The notes: a model not told the origin generated them from the letters alone. A stretch of 64,000 nucleotides of DNA from Sphingomonas sp. BK235 (GCF_004345855.1 NZ_SLXN01000006.1:1-64000); one strand, 5' to 3'; positions 34,886 through 46,092 are shown, numbered from the stretch's first letter. Program-made: numbers and translations.

Positions 34886-36315
34886 CGGGACAGGTCCTGG
34901 GCGCCGGTGGCGGGAAGGGGGGTAGCGGGCGTCGGCAGCGCGAAGCCGCCGCCGAGCGCGGTGGCGAGCTGCGCGCGCGCCGCGAGCGAGTCGATCGCGA
35001 GATTGGCGTCGGCCAGTTCGGCCTCGAGCAGGCGGATGTCGGTGTTGACCAGATCGAGCCGGCTGGACAGCCCGCTCTGCACGCGGACGCCGTTGAGCCG
35101 GTTGGTCTCGGCCAGCCCGGTCACCACCTCGCGCTGGCGCAGGCGCGCGGCGTCGGCGGCCTGCACGCGCGCGATAGAGTCAGCGGCGTCGCGCGCGGCG
35201 GCGACGACCGACTCATTGTACTGCGCGGTGGCGACATCGACCGCGGCGGTGGCGCCGCGCAGCTCGGCCGTCCGCCGCCCGCTGTCGAACAGCGGCAGGT
35301 GGATCGCGGCGCCGCCCCCCGCGATCCCCGACGACAGGTCGACGAAATTGCCGAAGCCGATCGCCTGTAGCCCGACGAGCGCCGAGAGGTTGATGTTGGG
35401 ATAGAAGGCGCGGCGCGCGACCTGGCGCTGCGCCGCGGCGGCGGCGATGCGCGCCTGTGCGGCGGCAACGTCGGGGCGGCGCGCGAGCAGGTCGGCGGGC
35501 AGCGTCGCCGGCACGGGCAGCGCGGCGTCGGCGGCGAGCCGGGTCGGCTGGAGCGCGCGGGCATAGTCGCCGCCGCGTCCCGCCAGCGCCGCGAGCGCGT
35601 CGGCGGCGAGCGCGCGCGCGCCCTGCGCCTGTACCAGCGCGAGCTGCGCCTGCGACACGCGCGTCTGCGCCGCGGTCATGTCGATCCGGCTGGCGAGCCG
35701 GTTGCGCTCGCGCACTTGCACCAGCCCGAGCGACTGCTGCCGCGTCGCGATGGTGCGCTCGGCGATCGCCGCCTGCCGCTCGGCGCGCGCCAGCTCGACA
35801 TAGCTCTGCACCACCGCGCCGGCGAGCATCAGCCGCGCGGCGGCGCGGTCATATTCGGCCGCCTGGAGCTGCGCCGCGGCGCCCGCGATCGCGGCCTTCT
35901 GCCGGCCGAACAGGTCGAGGTTCCAGTTGAGCCCGGCCTGACCGGTGCCGAGCGCGCGCACCGTGCCCGCGAAGGGCGGGGGGATGATATAGTTGCTCGA
36001 CAGCCGCTGGCCCTGCACGTTGACGTCGAGTGCGGCGTCGGGGCGCCGCTCGGCGTCCTGCCGCGCCAGCGTCGCCTCGGCCTGACGCACGCGCGCCGCC
36101 GCGGCGTCGAGCGAGGGGTTGCCCGCCAGCGCGTCGGCGACGAGGCGGTCGAGCTGCGGGTCGCCGATCGCGCTCCACCAGTCGGGCGCGAGCGTCACCG
36201 ACGGGCCGGCGAGCGCGAGGTCGGGCGCGGTCTTGGCGATCGTCACCGGCGGCGAGCCGGGGACCGCGCAGGCGCTGGCGAGCAGCGCGGCGGCGAGCGG
36301 GATCAGTCGGCGCAT
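34882..36315 (-). CDS. NodT-family outer-membrane efflux lipoprotein
   Basis: 477 residues with a lipobox (ALLASACAVPG) and two TolC-type outer-membrane efflux domains; GQAGLNWNLDLFGRQ and YPNINLSALVGLQAIGFG are typical of the NodT/CusC group. It would form the trimeric exit duct for the pump encoded downstream. ATG at 36315 overlaps the marR 3' end by 13 bases; the longer frame from 36414 would read antiparallel to nothing useful and begins inside marR. Confidence 0.91.
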   Translation of the reverse strand: MRRLIPLAAALLASACAVPGSPPVTIAKTAPDLALAGPSVTLAPDWWSAIGDPQLDRLVADALAGNPSLDAAAARVRQAEATLARQDAERRPDAALDVNVQGQRLSSNYIIPPPFAGTVRALGTGQAGLNWNLDLFGRQKAAIAGAAAQLQAAEYDRAAARLMLAGAVVQSYVELARAERQAAIAERTIATRQQSLGLVQVRERNRLASRIDMTAAQTRVSQAQLALVQAQGARALAADALAALAGRGGDYARALQPTRLAADAALPVPATLPADLLARRPDVAAAQARIAAAAAQRQVARRAFYPNINLSALVGLQAIGFGNFVDLSSGIAGGGAAIHLPLFDSGRRTAELRGATAAVDVATAQYNESVVAAARDAADSIARVQAADAARLRQREVVTGLAETNRLNGVRVQSGLSSRLDLVNTDIRLLEAELADANLAIDSLAARAQLATALGGGFALPTPATPLPATGAQDLSR

Positions 36316-36767
36316 GCGTCGGTCTCCTCCAGCGTGCGGCGCAGCTTGCGGAGCTGCGCGAGGAACTGCTCGATCTCCGCGGTGCTCCAGTCGGCGAGAT
36401 GGCGGTTCCAGCACTCGATCGCCTTGTCGCGGCAGCGCATCGCGGCGTCGCGCCCGGCGTCGGTCAGCGACAGGTTGACGACGCGGCGATCGTCCTCGCT
36501 GCGCGCGCGCTCGACCAGCCCGCGCGCCTCGAGCACGTCGATCAGCCGGGTCATCGCGCCTTTGTCATAGGTGAGGTCGCGCGCCAGCGAGGCGCAGGTC
36601 GCCTCGGCGTCGAGGTGGATGGTGAGCAACGTCGACCATTGCGAGGCGGTCAGCTCCTCCTCGGCGAACGTCCGATCGAGCAGCGCCACGTTGAGCTGGT
36701 TGCACCGCTTGATCAGATAGCCCGCCGAGTCATCGGGCACGAAATTGTCACGATTGTAGAACGGCAT
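36303..36767 (-). CDS. MarR-family transcriptional regulator
   Basis: A 154-residue winged-helix regulator. LTASQWSTLLTIH, then LARDLTYDKGAMTRLIDVLEARGLVER and the wing segment RSEDDRRVVNLSLTDAGRD, are the family core. It heads the minus-strand efflux operon (marR, NodT, HlyD, MFS), so it likely represses its own operon and responds to a pump substrate. The 129-base gap to the divergent M16 peptidase gene should contain the operator; I could not fix a palindrome there. Confidence 0.92.
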   Translation of the reverse strand: MPFYNRDNFVPDDSAGYLIKRCNQLNVALLDRTFAEEELTASQWSTLLTIHLDAEATCASLARDLTYDKGAMTRLIDVLEARGLVERARSEDDRRVVNLSLTDAGRDAAMRCRDKAIECWNRHLADWSTAEIEQFLAQLRKLRRTLEETDACAD

Positions 36768-36896
36768 TCGGTTGCCTTAGCAACCATTGCCGGTGCAGTC
36801 AATAATTGTTTCGCCATGTTGCTGGGCGCCGCGCTTGCGGGCGGTCGCCGGCCCGCTATGGTCGCCGCCGTCACCATCCCGCGGGAGCATCATCCG

Positions 36897-39767
36897 TTGA
36901 CCTATCGTGCGTTCCTGGCGGCCGGCGCGGCGCTGGCGGTCTTCTCTGCTCCCGCTCACGCCCAGGCTCCCGTCGCCCGCTCCGCCGCCCCGCTGCCCGC
37001 TGCCGCCCCGGTGTCCGAGCTGGTGAAGGCGATCGACATCCCCTATCAGCAGTTCACGCTCAAGAACGGCCTTCGCGTGATCGTTCATACCGATCGCAAG
37101 GCGCCGATCGTCGCGGTCAGCGTTTGGTACGACGTCGGCTCGAAGCACGAGCCGCAGGGCAAGACCGGCTTCGCGCATCTGTTCGAGCATCTGATGTTCA
37201 ACGGCAGCGAGAACGCGCCGGGCGACTTCTTCGAGCCGCTCCAGCAGGTCGGGGCGACCGACTTCAACGGCACGACCTATTTCGACCGCACCAATTATTT
37301 CGAAACGGTGCCGACCGCCGCGCTCGACCGCGCCTTGTTCCTCGAGTCGGACCGGATGGGCTATCTCACCGGCGCGATCACCCAGAGCGTGCTCGACGAG
37401 CAGCGCGGTGTCGTCCAGAACGAGAAGCGCCAGGGCGACAACCAGCCCTACGGCCTGCTGCGCTACAAGGCGACCGAGGGGCTGTTCCCCGCGAGCCACC
37501 CGTACGGTCACACCACGATCGGCTCGATGGCCGACCTCGACGCCGCCAGCCTCGCCGACGTCAAGGAGTGGTTCCGCAGCCATTACGGCCCCAACAACGC
37601 CGTCCTCGTGCTCGCCGGCGACGTCGACCTCGCCACCGCGCGCGCCAAGGTGGAGAAATATTTCGGCGCGATCGCCGCGGGGCCGAAGAGCGTCGCGCCG
37701 CCCGCGCCGGTGCCCTCGTCGCTGCCGGGCAAGGCCAGCGAGATCATGAAGGACCGCGTCGCGGCGACGCTGGTGATGAAGGAATGGGCGGTGCCCGGCC
37801 TCAACGACCGCGACGCGCCCGCGCTCGAGGTCGCCGCCGGCGTGCTCGGCGGCCTGGCCAGCTCGCGCTTCGACAATGTGCTGGTCAAGGGCGAGAAGCT
37901 CGCGGTGCAGGCGTCGGCGGAATATGAGAGCTTCGCGCAGGTCGGCACCTTCCAGCTGATCGCCATGGTGCGGCCCGGCGTAGACGCGGCGCAGGTGCAG
38001 GCGCGGATGGACCAGCTCGTCGCCGACTTCATCAAGACCGGCCCCAGCGCCGACGAGGTCGCGCGCTACGTCACCAGCACCGTCTCGGCACGGATCGGCG
38101 GGCTCGAGGCGGTCGGCGGCTTCGGCGGCAAGGCGGTGGCGCTCGCCGAGGGCGCGCTCTACTCGGACGACCCCGGCTTCTACAAGAAGCAGCTCGCCGC
38201 GCTCGCCGCGCAGACCCCCGCCAGCGTCCGCGCCGCCGCGGCCAAATGGCTGACGCGCCCGGCCTATTCGCTCCAGATCGTCGACGGCCAGCGCGACGCC
38301 TACGCCGAGAGCAAGGTGCCGCCGCCCGCGCCGGTGAAGGAGGCGCCCGAGCAGCCGCCCAAGGGCACGCGCGGGCCGCTGCCCGACGTCGGTCCGATCG
38401 GCGCGCTCAGCTTCCCCAAGGTGGAGCGCGCGCGGCTGTCGAACGGGATCGAGCTGGTCTATGCGCAGCGCGGCGCGGTGCCGGTCACCCAGGCGGTGCT
38501 CAGCTTCGACGCGGGCGTCGCCGCCGACGTCGCCGACAAGCTCGGCACGCAGCAGCTGACGCTGGCGATGATGGACGAGGGCACGCGCGAACTCAACTCG
38601 ATCCAGATCGCGGAGGCGCGCGAGCGGCTCGGCGCCTCGATCTCAAGCGGCAGCAGCGCCGACCGCACCTCGCTGGGGCTGCGCGTGCCCAGCGCCAATC
38701 TCGACGCCGGCGCCGCGCTGTGGGCCAGCATCGCGCGCGAGCCCTCCTTCGCCGAGGCCGAGCTGGGTCGCGTCAAGACGCAGCAGCTCACCGCGATCGC
38801 GCAGGAGCTGACCAGCCCCAACGGACTGGCGCGGCGCGTGCTGCCCAAGCTGGTCTCCCCCGGCTCGCCTTATGCCAAGGCGCAGGGCTCGGGTGATCCG
38901 GCGGCAGTGGCGGCGCTGACCCGCGCCGACCTGCTCGCCTTCCGCCAGGCGTGGCTGCGCCCCGACAAGGCGAAGATCTTCGTCGTCTCCGATCGCCCGC
39001 TCGCCGAGGTGCGGCGCGTGATGGAGGCGCGCTTCGGCGACTGGCGCGCCGAGGGTGCCGCGGGCAGCAAGACCTTCCCGGCGCGGGTCACCTCGGCCAG
39101 CCCGCGCATCGTCGTGATCGACCGCCCGGACAGCCCGCAGTCGCTGATCGCTGGGGGCGTGCAGACCGGGCTCAAGGGCACCGACGATCTTCTGCCGGTC
39201 GAGGTCGGCAACGACGCGCTCGGCGGCAGCTTCCTCGGCCGGCTCAACATGGACCTGCGCGAGGACAAGCATTGGTCCTACGGCGTCGGCGGCAATTTCA
39301 GCCGCAACGCCTTCGCCGCGCCTTATGTGATCTCGGCGCCGGTGCAGGCCGACAAGACCGGCCCCGCGGTCGCGGCGCTGCGCGGCGACATCGCGCGATA
39401 TCTCACGTCGCAGCCGATGACCCAGGCCGAGTTCGAGCGCGCGATCAACGGCGGCACGCGCTCGCTCTCGGGCGAGTTCGAGACGTCGGACAACGTGCTC
39501 GACGCGATGCAGTCGAACGACCTCTACCGCCGGCCCGACGATTATTACGCGACGCTGCCGCAGAAGTATCGCGCGCTGACGTTGCCGCAGGTGAATGCGG
39601 CGACCAAGGCCGCGATCGACCCGGCGCGCTTCGTCTGGGTGGTCGTGGGCGAGGCCGCGAAGGTGAAGCCGCAGCTTGACTCCTTGGGGTTGCCGGTGGA
39701 GGTCATGGCGGCATCCGCGGTGGCGGGCACGCCGCCCCCGGCGACGCCTGCCGCCGCCACGAAGTGA
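36897..39767 (+). CDS. M16-family zinc peptidase, two tandem domains, exported
   Basis: 956 residues. A signal peptide (TYRAFLAAGAALAVFSAPAHAQ) precedes two M16 domains. The first has the inverted zinc motif FAHLFEHLMFNGSEN and the downstream Glu in VVQNEKRQ, so it should be active; the second (from about residue 480) lacks HxxEH and is probably structural. Likely a periplasmic processing or peptide-degrading enzyme. TTG at 36897 is preferred: GGGAG lies nine bases upstream and the signal peptide starts there. ATG at 36858 is an alternative adding 13 residues. Confidence 0.88.
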   Translation: MTYRAFLAAGAALAVFSAPAHAQAPVARSAAPLPAAAPVSELVKAIDIPYQQFTLKNGLRVIVHTDRKAPIVAVSVWYDVGSKHEPQGKTGFAHLFEHLMFNGSENAPGDFFEPLQQVGATDFNGTTYFDRTNYFETVPTAALDRALFLESDRMGYLTGAITQSVLDEQRGVVQNEKRQGDNQPYGLLRYKATEGLFPASHPYGHTTIGSMADLDAASLADVKEWFRSHYGPNNAVLVLAGDVDLATARAKVEKYFGAIAAGPKSVAPPAPVPSSLPGKASEIMKDRVAATLVMKEWAVPGLNDRDAPALEVAAGVLGGLASSRFDNVLVKGEKLAVQASAEYESFAQVGTFQLIAMVRPGVDAAQVQARMDQLVADFIKTGPSADEVARYVTSTVSARIGGLEAVGGFGGKAVALAEGALYSDDPGFYKKQLAALAAQTPASVRAAAAKWLTRPAYSLQIVDGQRDAYAESKVPPPAPVKEAPEQPPKGTRGPLPDVGPIGALSFPKVERARLSNGIELVYAQRGAVPVTQAVLSFDAGVAADVADKLGTQQLTLAMMDEGTRELNSIQIAEARERLGASISSGSSADRTSLGLRVPSANLDAGAALWASIAREPSFAEAELGRVKTQQLTAIAQELTSPNGLARRVLPKLVSPGSPYAKAQGSGDPAAVAALTRADLLAFRQAWLRPDKAKIFVVSDRPLAEVRRVMEARFGDWRAEGAAGSKTFPARVTSASPRIVVIDRPDSPQSLIAGGVQTGLKGTDDLLPVEVGNDALGGSFLGRLNMDLREDKHWSYGVGGNFSRNAFAAPYVISAPVQADKTGPAVAALRGDIARYLTSQPMTQAEFERAINGGTRSLSGEFETSDNVLDAMQSNDLYRRPDDYYATLPQKYRALTLPQVNAATKAAIDPARFVWVVVGEAAKVKPQLDSLGLPVEVMAASAVAGTPPPATPAAATK

Positions 39768-39777
39768 GGAGAGCGTG

Positions 39778-40077
39778 ATGGCCGGAGTCGACGGAACCTA
39801 CGATTGCACCGTGAAGTCGCCGCTGGGCGACCAGAAGCTGACGCTGACGGTGACGTCGCAGGGCGACAGCTTCACCGGCCAGGCCTCGGGCGCGATGGGC
39901 GCCTCGGACGTGCAGGGTTCGGTGAACGGCGACACGCTGGCGTGGAAGCAGCAGATGACCTCGCCGATGCCGATGACGCTCGACATCTCCGCGACGGTCG
40001 ACGGCGACACGATCACGGGCAGCGTCGGCGCGGGCGCGTTCGGCAGCTTCCCGCTGTCGGGCACGCGCGTGGGGTGA
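39778..40077 (+). CDS. Small protein of unknown function
   Basis: 99 residues with no signal peptide or membrane helix. It reads as a small all-beta domain: YDCTVKSPLGDQKLTLTVTS, then FTGQASGAMGASDVQGSVNG and a repeat-like DGDTITGSVGAGAFG. The pattern suggests a lipocalin- or calycin-like barrel, but I do not recognise the family. GGAGAGCGTG precedes ATG and it starts 10 bases after the M16 peptidase, so the two are probably co-transcribed. Confidence 0.78.
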   Translation: MAGVDGTYDCTVKSPLGDQKLTLTVTSQGDSFTGQASGAMGASDVQGSVNGDTLAWKQQMTSPMPMTLDISATVDGDTITGSVGAGAFGSFPLSGTRVG

Positions 40078-40101
40078 GGTGAGCTCCTCCTCTCACCCCC
40101 C

Positions 40102-40195
40102 GTCATCCCGGACTTGTTCCGGGATCCACCCTTCCGCAAAAACAACGCGTTAGGAGTATGCGGCACCGTGGATCCCGGACCAAGTCCGGGATGAC
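40102..40195. repeat. 94-bp palindromic intergenic element, copy 7
   Basis: Begins GTCATCCCGGACTTGTTCC and ends CAAGTCCGGGATGAC. It lies between convergent genes, 25 bases after the small protein gene stops. Confidence 0.88.
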
Positions 40196-40249
40196 GGGAG
40201 AATGTCGTAGGGGCGTTCCTCTAGGCGAGGTGTCGGGCTGGCGCACCCC

Positions 40250-41386
40250 TCACGCGCGCCGGTCTCGGTGAGACGGCGACGCCCCACCCCGACCCTCCCC
40301 TGAAGGGGAGGGAGCGTCGCCCGCCTCCCGCTGCCCCGCGCGCTGCTCGGTCAGCACCTGCCAGCCGGTGATGAACAAAGCCCCGATTAGCGGCCCGACC
40401 ACGATCCCGCTGAGCCCGACCAGGTCGATCCCGCCCAGCGTCGTCACCAGCACCAGCCAGTCGGGGATGCCGGTGTCGCGCCCCACCAGGATCGGGCGCA
40501 GGATATTGTCGGCGAGGCCGATCACCAGCACGCCCGACAGGATCACCACCACCGCCTGCCAGATCGCCCCGGTGGCCAGCAGATAGAGCGCGACCGGCGC
40601 CCAGATGATCGCCGGCCCCACCGCGGGCAGCAGCGCCGCGATCGCCATCAATATGCCCCACAGCAACGCCGCGGGCAGCCCGACGATCCAGAAGGTCACC
40701 GCGCCGAGCGCGCCCTGCACGATCGCGACCACGCCCGATCCCTTGATCGTGGCGCGCACCACCGCGACGAACTTGTCCGCCAGCTTGCCCGCCACCGCCG
40801 GCTCGAGCGGCAGCGCGCGCACCACCGCCGGGCCGATCCGGTCGCCGTCGCGCAGCAGGAAGAAGGTGACGTACAGCCCGACGCCGAACGCCAGCAGGAA
40901 GGCGGCGGCGTTGGCGCCGATCGACAGCGCGCGGCGCGTCAGCGTGCTCGCGCTGTTGCTCACCGCCGCGCTGAGTTGCGCCTGTGCGCGCTCGAAGCTG
41001 TTGAAGCCGGAGTTGTCGACCAGCCGCCGCAATCGCTCGGGCAGCGCGTCGTGGACCTGCTGGAAATAAGTCGCGAAATTGATCTGGCCGCCGCGGATCT
41101 GGGTGTAGACGCCCGCCGCCTGGTCGACGACGAGGCTGCCGACGATCAGCGCCGGGATCACCACCGCGACGGTGATGATCAGCAGCGTCACCGCGGCGGC
41201 CATGTTGCGCCGTTCGGGCCAGCGGTTGAGCAGCCGCTGGTAGAGCGGCTGGAACAGCAGCGCCGCCAGCGCCGCCCAGAGCAGGGCGCCGAGGAAGCTC
41301 GACACCACCGCCACCAGCGCGACGCTGATGAGCAGCAGGAACAGGAGCAAGCCGCCGTTCTCGACACGGCGCCGCGGGATCGTCAT
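40250..41386 (-). CDS. AI-2E family transporter (PerM-like)
   Basis: A 378-residue inner-membrane protein with about eight hydrophobic segments. GLYVTFFLLRDGDRIG in the middle and the PVALYLLATGAIWQAV...DNILRPILVG region near the end are characteristic. Substrate in this family is uncertain. The last 20 or so residues (DAPSPSGEGRGGASPSHRD) are encoded by a GC-rich palindromic repeat, so the original stop was probably earlier and has been replaced. Confidence 0.88.
   Translation of the reverse strand: MTIPRRRVENGGLLLFLLLISVALVAVVSSFLGALLWAALAALLFQPLYQRLLNRWPERRNMAAAVTLLIITVAVVIPALIVGSLVVDQAAGVYTQIRGGQINFATYFQQVHDALPERLRRLVDNSGFNSFERAQAQLSAAVSNSASTLTRRALSIGANAAAFLLAFGVGLYVTFFLLRDGDRIGPAVVRALPLEPAVAGKLADKFVAVVRATIKGSGVVAIVQGALGAVTFWIVGLPAALLWGILMAIAALLPAVGPAIIWAPVALYLLATGAIWQAVVVILSGVLVIGLADNILRPILVGRDTGIPDWLVLVTTLGGIDLVGLSGIVVGPLIGALFITGWQVLTEQRAGQREAGDAPSPSGEGRGGASPSHRDRRA
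40293..40312. repeat. Short CCCTCCCC/GGGGAGGG palindrome inside a gene 3' end
   Basis: An eight-pair perfect stem with a TGAA loop falls within the coding sequence for the C-terminal tail of the AI-2E transporter. Its sequence resembles common dispersed intergenic palindromes rather than coding DNA. Confidence 0.65.
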
Positions 41387-41552
41387 TCGGTGGACCTCGG
41401 TGGGAAGAAGATCGTTACGCCATGGCAACCCGCCGCGCGCGGCTTTGCTCCCGCGCGCGTCGGTGCGCTCGTGCGAACGCCGATCCGGGTCAGCGCGTCT
41501 GTGCGCAGCGGTGCGCCAGAGACTATAGCCCGATGATCCATCGGGAACGTCG

Positions 41553-42164
41553 ATGCCTGATCTCACCGCCGCCGACCTCGACCGCCTGTATGCGCCGCCG
41601 GCCGAGTCGATCCAGCGGGCGGTGCTGCCGCGGCTGATCGATTTCCACGCGGCCTATCTCCAGCAGGCCAGCTTCTTCTGTCTCGCCAGCGGGCGTGAGG
41701 AGGGGCTCGACGTGTCGCCGCGCGGCGGGCCACCCGGCTTCGTCCGCGTGCTCGATCCCGCGCACGTCGCTTTCGCCGACTGGCCCGGCAACAACCGGAT
41801 CGAGACGCTGCGCAACCTCGTCGAGGATGATCGGCTGGCGCTGCTCTTCCTCTTCCTCGGTCTCGATGTCTTCCTGCGCATCAACGGGCGCGGTCGCATC
41901 AGCGACGATGCCGCGCTGCTCGAGCAGCTGAGCGAGAGCGGCAAGCGGCCCAAGACCGCCATCGTCGTGGCGGTCGAGCAGGTGCTGTTCCACTGCGGCA
42001 AGGCGATCAACCGGGCGCGGCTCTGGGCACCCGACGCCCGGCTCGCGCGCGACGCGGTCCCCTCGATCGGCGCGATGAAGGCGGCGCTCAGCGGCGGGTC
42101 GGCCGCCGACGCCGCGCGGCTGGACGCCGATTATCAGGAAGCGGTGCGGAAGGACCTCTACTGA
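41553..42164 (+). CDS. Pyridoxamine 5'-phosphate oxidase-family flavoprotein
   Basis: A 203-residue protein of the split-barrel FMN-binding type. SFFCLASGREEGLDVSPRGG (residues 40-59), FADWPGNNRIETLRNLVED and LFLFLGLDVFLRINGRGRI align with PPOX-type proteins of the MSMEG_1061 group; the C-terminal CGKAINRARLW is also typical. Such proteins bind FMN or F420; the substrate is unknown. It is divergent from the AI-2E transporter gene and convergent with purK. Confidence 0.83.
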   Translation: MPDLTAADLDRLYAPPAESIQRAVLPRLIDFHAAYLQQASFFCLASGREEGLDVSPRGGPPGFVRVLDPAHVAFADWPGNNRIETLRNLVEDDRLALLFLFLGLDVFLRINGRGRISDDAALLEQLSESGKRPKTAIVVAVEQVLFHCGKAINRARLWAPDARLARDAVPSIGAMKAALSGGSAADAARLDADYQEAVRKDLY

Positions 42165-42180
42165 GCCGGCGCTCCCCGGC

Positions 42181-43254
42181 TCAGCGCGTCACGCGCGTGA
42201 CATGCCCCATCTTGCGCCCGGCGCGGCTCTCGCGCTTGCCGTAGAGGTGGAGGTAGGCGCCCGGCTCGGCGACGATCTCGGGCCAGCGCTCCCACTCGTC
42301 GCCGATCAGATTCTCCATCGCCACCTGTGCCGCGGTGAGCCCGGTGTCGCCCAGCGGCAGGCCGCAGATCGCGCGGACGTGGTTGGCGAATTGCGAGGTC
42401 GCCGCGCCCTCGATGGTCCAATGCCCGCTGTTGTGGACGCGCGGCGCCATCTCGTTGAACACAGGACCGTCGGCGCTCGCGAAATATTCGCAGGTGAGCA
42501 CGCCGACATGGCCGAGCGCGTCGGCGATGCGGCCGGTCAGCGCGGCCGCCTCGGTCCATTGCCGCGCGATCTCGGGCGGGGCGGGGAGGGTGGAGCGGTG
42601 CAGGATGCCGTCGCGATGCTCGTTCCACGGCGGCGGGTAGCTCGTCATCGCGCCGTCGCGGCCGCGCACCAGCACGATCGAGAATTCGTGGCTGAACGCG
42701 ACGAACGCCTCGAGCACCGCCGGCCCGCCGATCGCCTCCCAGGCCGCGTCGGCGTCGGCGGGCGAGGCGAGCCGCGCCTGGCCCTTGCCATCATAGCCGA
42801 AACGCGTGGTCTTGAGCACCGCGGGGCAGCCGATCGCGGCGATCGCGGCGTCGAGCTCCTCGCGCGAGGTCACCGCCTGCCAGCGCGCGGGGCGGCCGCC
42901 GACCTGCTCGACGAAGCTCTTCTCCTTGACCCGGTCCTGCGCCACCGCGAGGCTCTTCGGTCCGGGATAGACCGGCACGCGCTCGGCCAGCCACTCGACC
43001 GGGCCGGCGGCGACATTCTCGAACTCATAGGTGACGACGTCGACCTGCGCGGCGAAGTCGGCGAGCACGACCTTGTTGTGATAGTCGGCGCGCGTGAGCG
43101 ACGAGGCGGTCTGCGCCGCGACGCTCTCGCGATCGGGCGCGAGCACATGGGTGCGATAACCGAGGTCGGCCGCGGCACTGGCGATCATCCGCCCGAGCTG
43201 GCCACCGCCGAGGATGCCGATCGTGCTGCCCGGCGGGATCGGTTCCTGGCTCAT
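42181..43254 (-). CDS. purK: 5-(carboxyamino)imidazole ribonucleotide synthase
   Basis: A 357-residue ATP-grasp enzyme carboxylating AIR in purine synthesis. [20 protein letters not shown] at the N-terminus, [10 protein letters not shown] and [18 protein letters not shown] are diagnostic. The ATG at 43254 overlaps the purE stop by four bases (ATGA), the usual purEK arrangement. Confidence 0.96.
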   Translation of the reverse strand: MSQEPIPPGSTIGILGGGQLGRMIASAAADLGYRTHVLAPDRESVAAQTASSLTRADYHNKVVLADFAAQVDVVTYEFENVAAGPVEWLAERVPVYPGPKSLAVAQDRVKEKSFVEQVGGRPARWQAVTSREELDAAIAAIGCPAVLKTTRFGYDGKGQARLASPADADAAWEAIGGPAVLEAFVAFSHEFSIVLVRGRDGAMTSYPPPWNEHRDGILHRSTLPAPPEIARQWTEAAALTGRIADALGHVGVLTCEYFASADGPVFNEMAPRVHNSGHWTIEGAATSQFANHVRAICGLPLGDTGLTAAQVAMENLIGDEWERWPEIVAEPGAYLHLYGKRESRAGRKMGHVTRVTR

Positions 43255-43727
43255 GCGGGGTCGACCGCGACCGACTCGGTCTGCCGCTCGCGCCACGCCT
43301 GGAGCCGCGCCGACAGCTCTTCGTCGCCCAGCGCGAGGATCGCGGCGGCGAGCAGGCCGGCGTTGATCGCGCCGGCCTTGCCGATCGCGAGCGTGCCGAC
43401 CGGGATGCCGCCGGGCATCTGCACGATCGAGAGCAGGCTATCCATGCCCTTGAGCGCCTTGGACTCGACCGGCACGCCGAGCACCGGCAGATGCGTCATC
43501 GCCGCCGCCATGCCGGGGAGATGCGCCGCGCCGCCCGCGCCCGCGACGATCACCTGGAGCCCGCGTGCCGCCGCGCCGCTGGCGTACTCATACAGCCGCT
43601 GCGGGGTGCGATGCGCCGACACCACCTTGGTCTCGTGCGCGACGCCGAGCGCGTCGAGCGTCTCGCTCGCGTGACGCATCGTCTCCCAGTCTGAGGTGGA
43701 CCCCATGATGATGCCGACGCGCGCCAT
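43251..43727 (-). CDS. purE: 5-(carboxyamino)imidazole ribonucleotide mutase
   Basis: 158 residues, full length for class I PurE, which rearranges N5-CAIR to [39 protein letters not shown] and the [20 protein letters not shown] loop are present. It is upstream of, and coupled to, purK. Confidence 0.96.
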   Translation of the reverse strand: MARVGIIMGSTSDWETMRHASETLDALGVAHETKVVSAHRTPQRLYEYASGAAARGLQVIVAGAGGAAHLPGMAAAMTHLPVLGVPVESKALKGMDSLLSIVQMPGGIPVGTLAIGKAGAINAGLLAAAILALGDEELSARLQAWRERQTESVAVDPA

Positions 43728-43779
43728 CGCGTGCGGTTAGCGGCGCGGTGCGGGCGGGGCAAGCGCCCAAGTCGAGCAA

Positions 43780-44778
<999 letters not shown>

Positions 44779-44961
44779 GCGAACCGAAGTGGGGACGACC
44801 CCCGCCGGATGCCAGGCGATCCTCGCTTGGGAGCGACAAAGCGCGGCTTGCTGCGCGGCATGACGCCGGCGCGACGAACGCCACGCCGCGCGGGGCAGGG
44901 CGTGCGGCATCGCTGGCCTCTCCTCGAAGGGATGCGTAAGAGGGCCAAAAGGGAAGCAATA

Positions 44962-46092
44962 TTGTCTCGTCTCGCGTTTGTGCGCGGCGGCCTGCTCGCC
45001 GTCGCCTGTATCCATGCCGCCGCCTGTGTACCCGCCGGGGCTCCCCCGGCTCCCGCCCCCGCCGCGCCTGCTCCCGCTGCGCCTGTCACGACGCCGATCA
45101 CGGTGCAGACCGCGCCGCCCGCGCGCCCGGCGCCCGTTCCCGCTACGCCGAGCGCCCCCGAGCGTCCGCAGCCGCCCGCGACCTTGCTCAACGCGGTGCA
45201 GGCGCTGGGCGGGGCGTTCCGCGGGCAGGTCGGCATCTCGGTGCGCGACATCGACGAGGGCTGGACCGTCGCCTGGGGCGGCGACAGCGCGCGCCCGCAG
45301 CAGAGCGTGAGCAAATTATGGGTCGCGATCGCGGTGATGGCGGCGGTGGACGCGGGCAAGCTGTCGCTCGACGACGCGATCACGGTGCGGCGCTCCGACC
45401 TCACGCTCTTCCACCAGCCGATCCGCGCCAAGGTCGGCGCGGCGGGCCATCGCACCACGATCGGCGAGCTGTTGCGCGGCGCGATGACGCACAGCGACAA
45501 TACCTGCAACGACGTGCTGCTGTGGCGGGTCGGCGGGCCGATCGCGGTGCGCCGCCTGCTGCGCGACAAGGGCATCGAGGGTGTCACCTTCGGGCCGGGC
45601 GAGCGGCTGCTCCAGGCGCGCACCGCCGGGCTGGAATGGCGCGACGAATGGGCCGGCGGCTGGGGCTTTCTCCAGGCGCGCGCGAAGCTCAGCGAGCCGG
45701 TGCGGCGGCGCGCGCTCGACCGTTATCTCGCCGCGCCCTACGATGGCGCCTCGGCCAACGGCATCACGCTGGGCCTGTCGCTGCTGGCGCAGGGCAAGCT
45801 GCTGAGCGCGCGTTCCACCGCCTCGCTGCTCGCGCTGATGCGGCAGAGCCGGACCGGGCCGCTACGGCTCCGCTCGGGGCTGCGACCGGGCTGGACGCTC
45901 GCGCACAAGACCGGCACGGGGCAGGAGCTCGGCTCGCTCGCGACCGGCTATAATGACGTCGGGCTGATCGTCGCGCCCGACGGTCATCGCTACGCGGTGG
46001 CGGTGCTGATCGCGAGCACGCGCGAGCCGATCCCGGTGCGGATGCGGCTGATGGGGGACGTCACGCGCGCGCTGGTCGCGGCGCACGACTGA
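44962..46092 (+). CDS. Class A beta-lactamase-related serine hydrolase, lipoprotein
   Basis: 376 residues. A lipobox-like [10 protein letters not shown] ends the signal peptide, followed by a Pro/Ala-rich linker (about residues 30-70). The catalytic motifs of penicillin-recognising serine enzymes are SVSK (nucleophile Ser and Lys), HSDN and HKTGTG. It may be a beta-lactamase or a peptidoglycan-linked hydrolase; the divergent neighbourhood gives no clue. TTG at 44962 has GGGAAG five bases before it; ATG at 44932 adds ten residues but its purine stretch lies too close. Confidence 0.84.
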   Translation: MSRLAFVRGGLLAVACIHAAACVPAGAPPAPAPAAPAPAAPVTTPITVQTAPPARPAPVPATPSAPERPQPPATLLNAVQALGGAFRGQVGISVRDIDEGWTVAWGGDSARPQQSVSKLWVAIAVMAAVDAGKLSLDDAITVRRSDLTLFHQPIRAKVGAAGHRTTIGELLRGAMTHSDNTCNDVLLWRVGGPIAVRRLLRDKGIEGVTFGPGERLLQARTAGLEWRDEWAGGWGFLQARAKLSEPVRRRALDRYLAAPYDGASANGITLGLSLLAQGKLLSARSTASLLALMRQSRTGPLRLRSGLRPGWTLAHKTGTGQELGSLATGYNDVGLIVAPDGHRYAVAVLIASTREPIPVRMRLMGDVTRALVAAHD

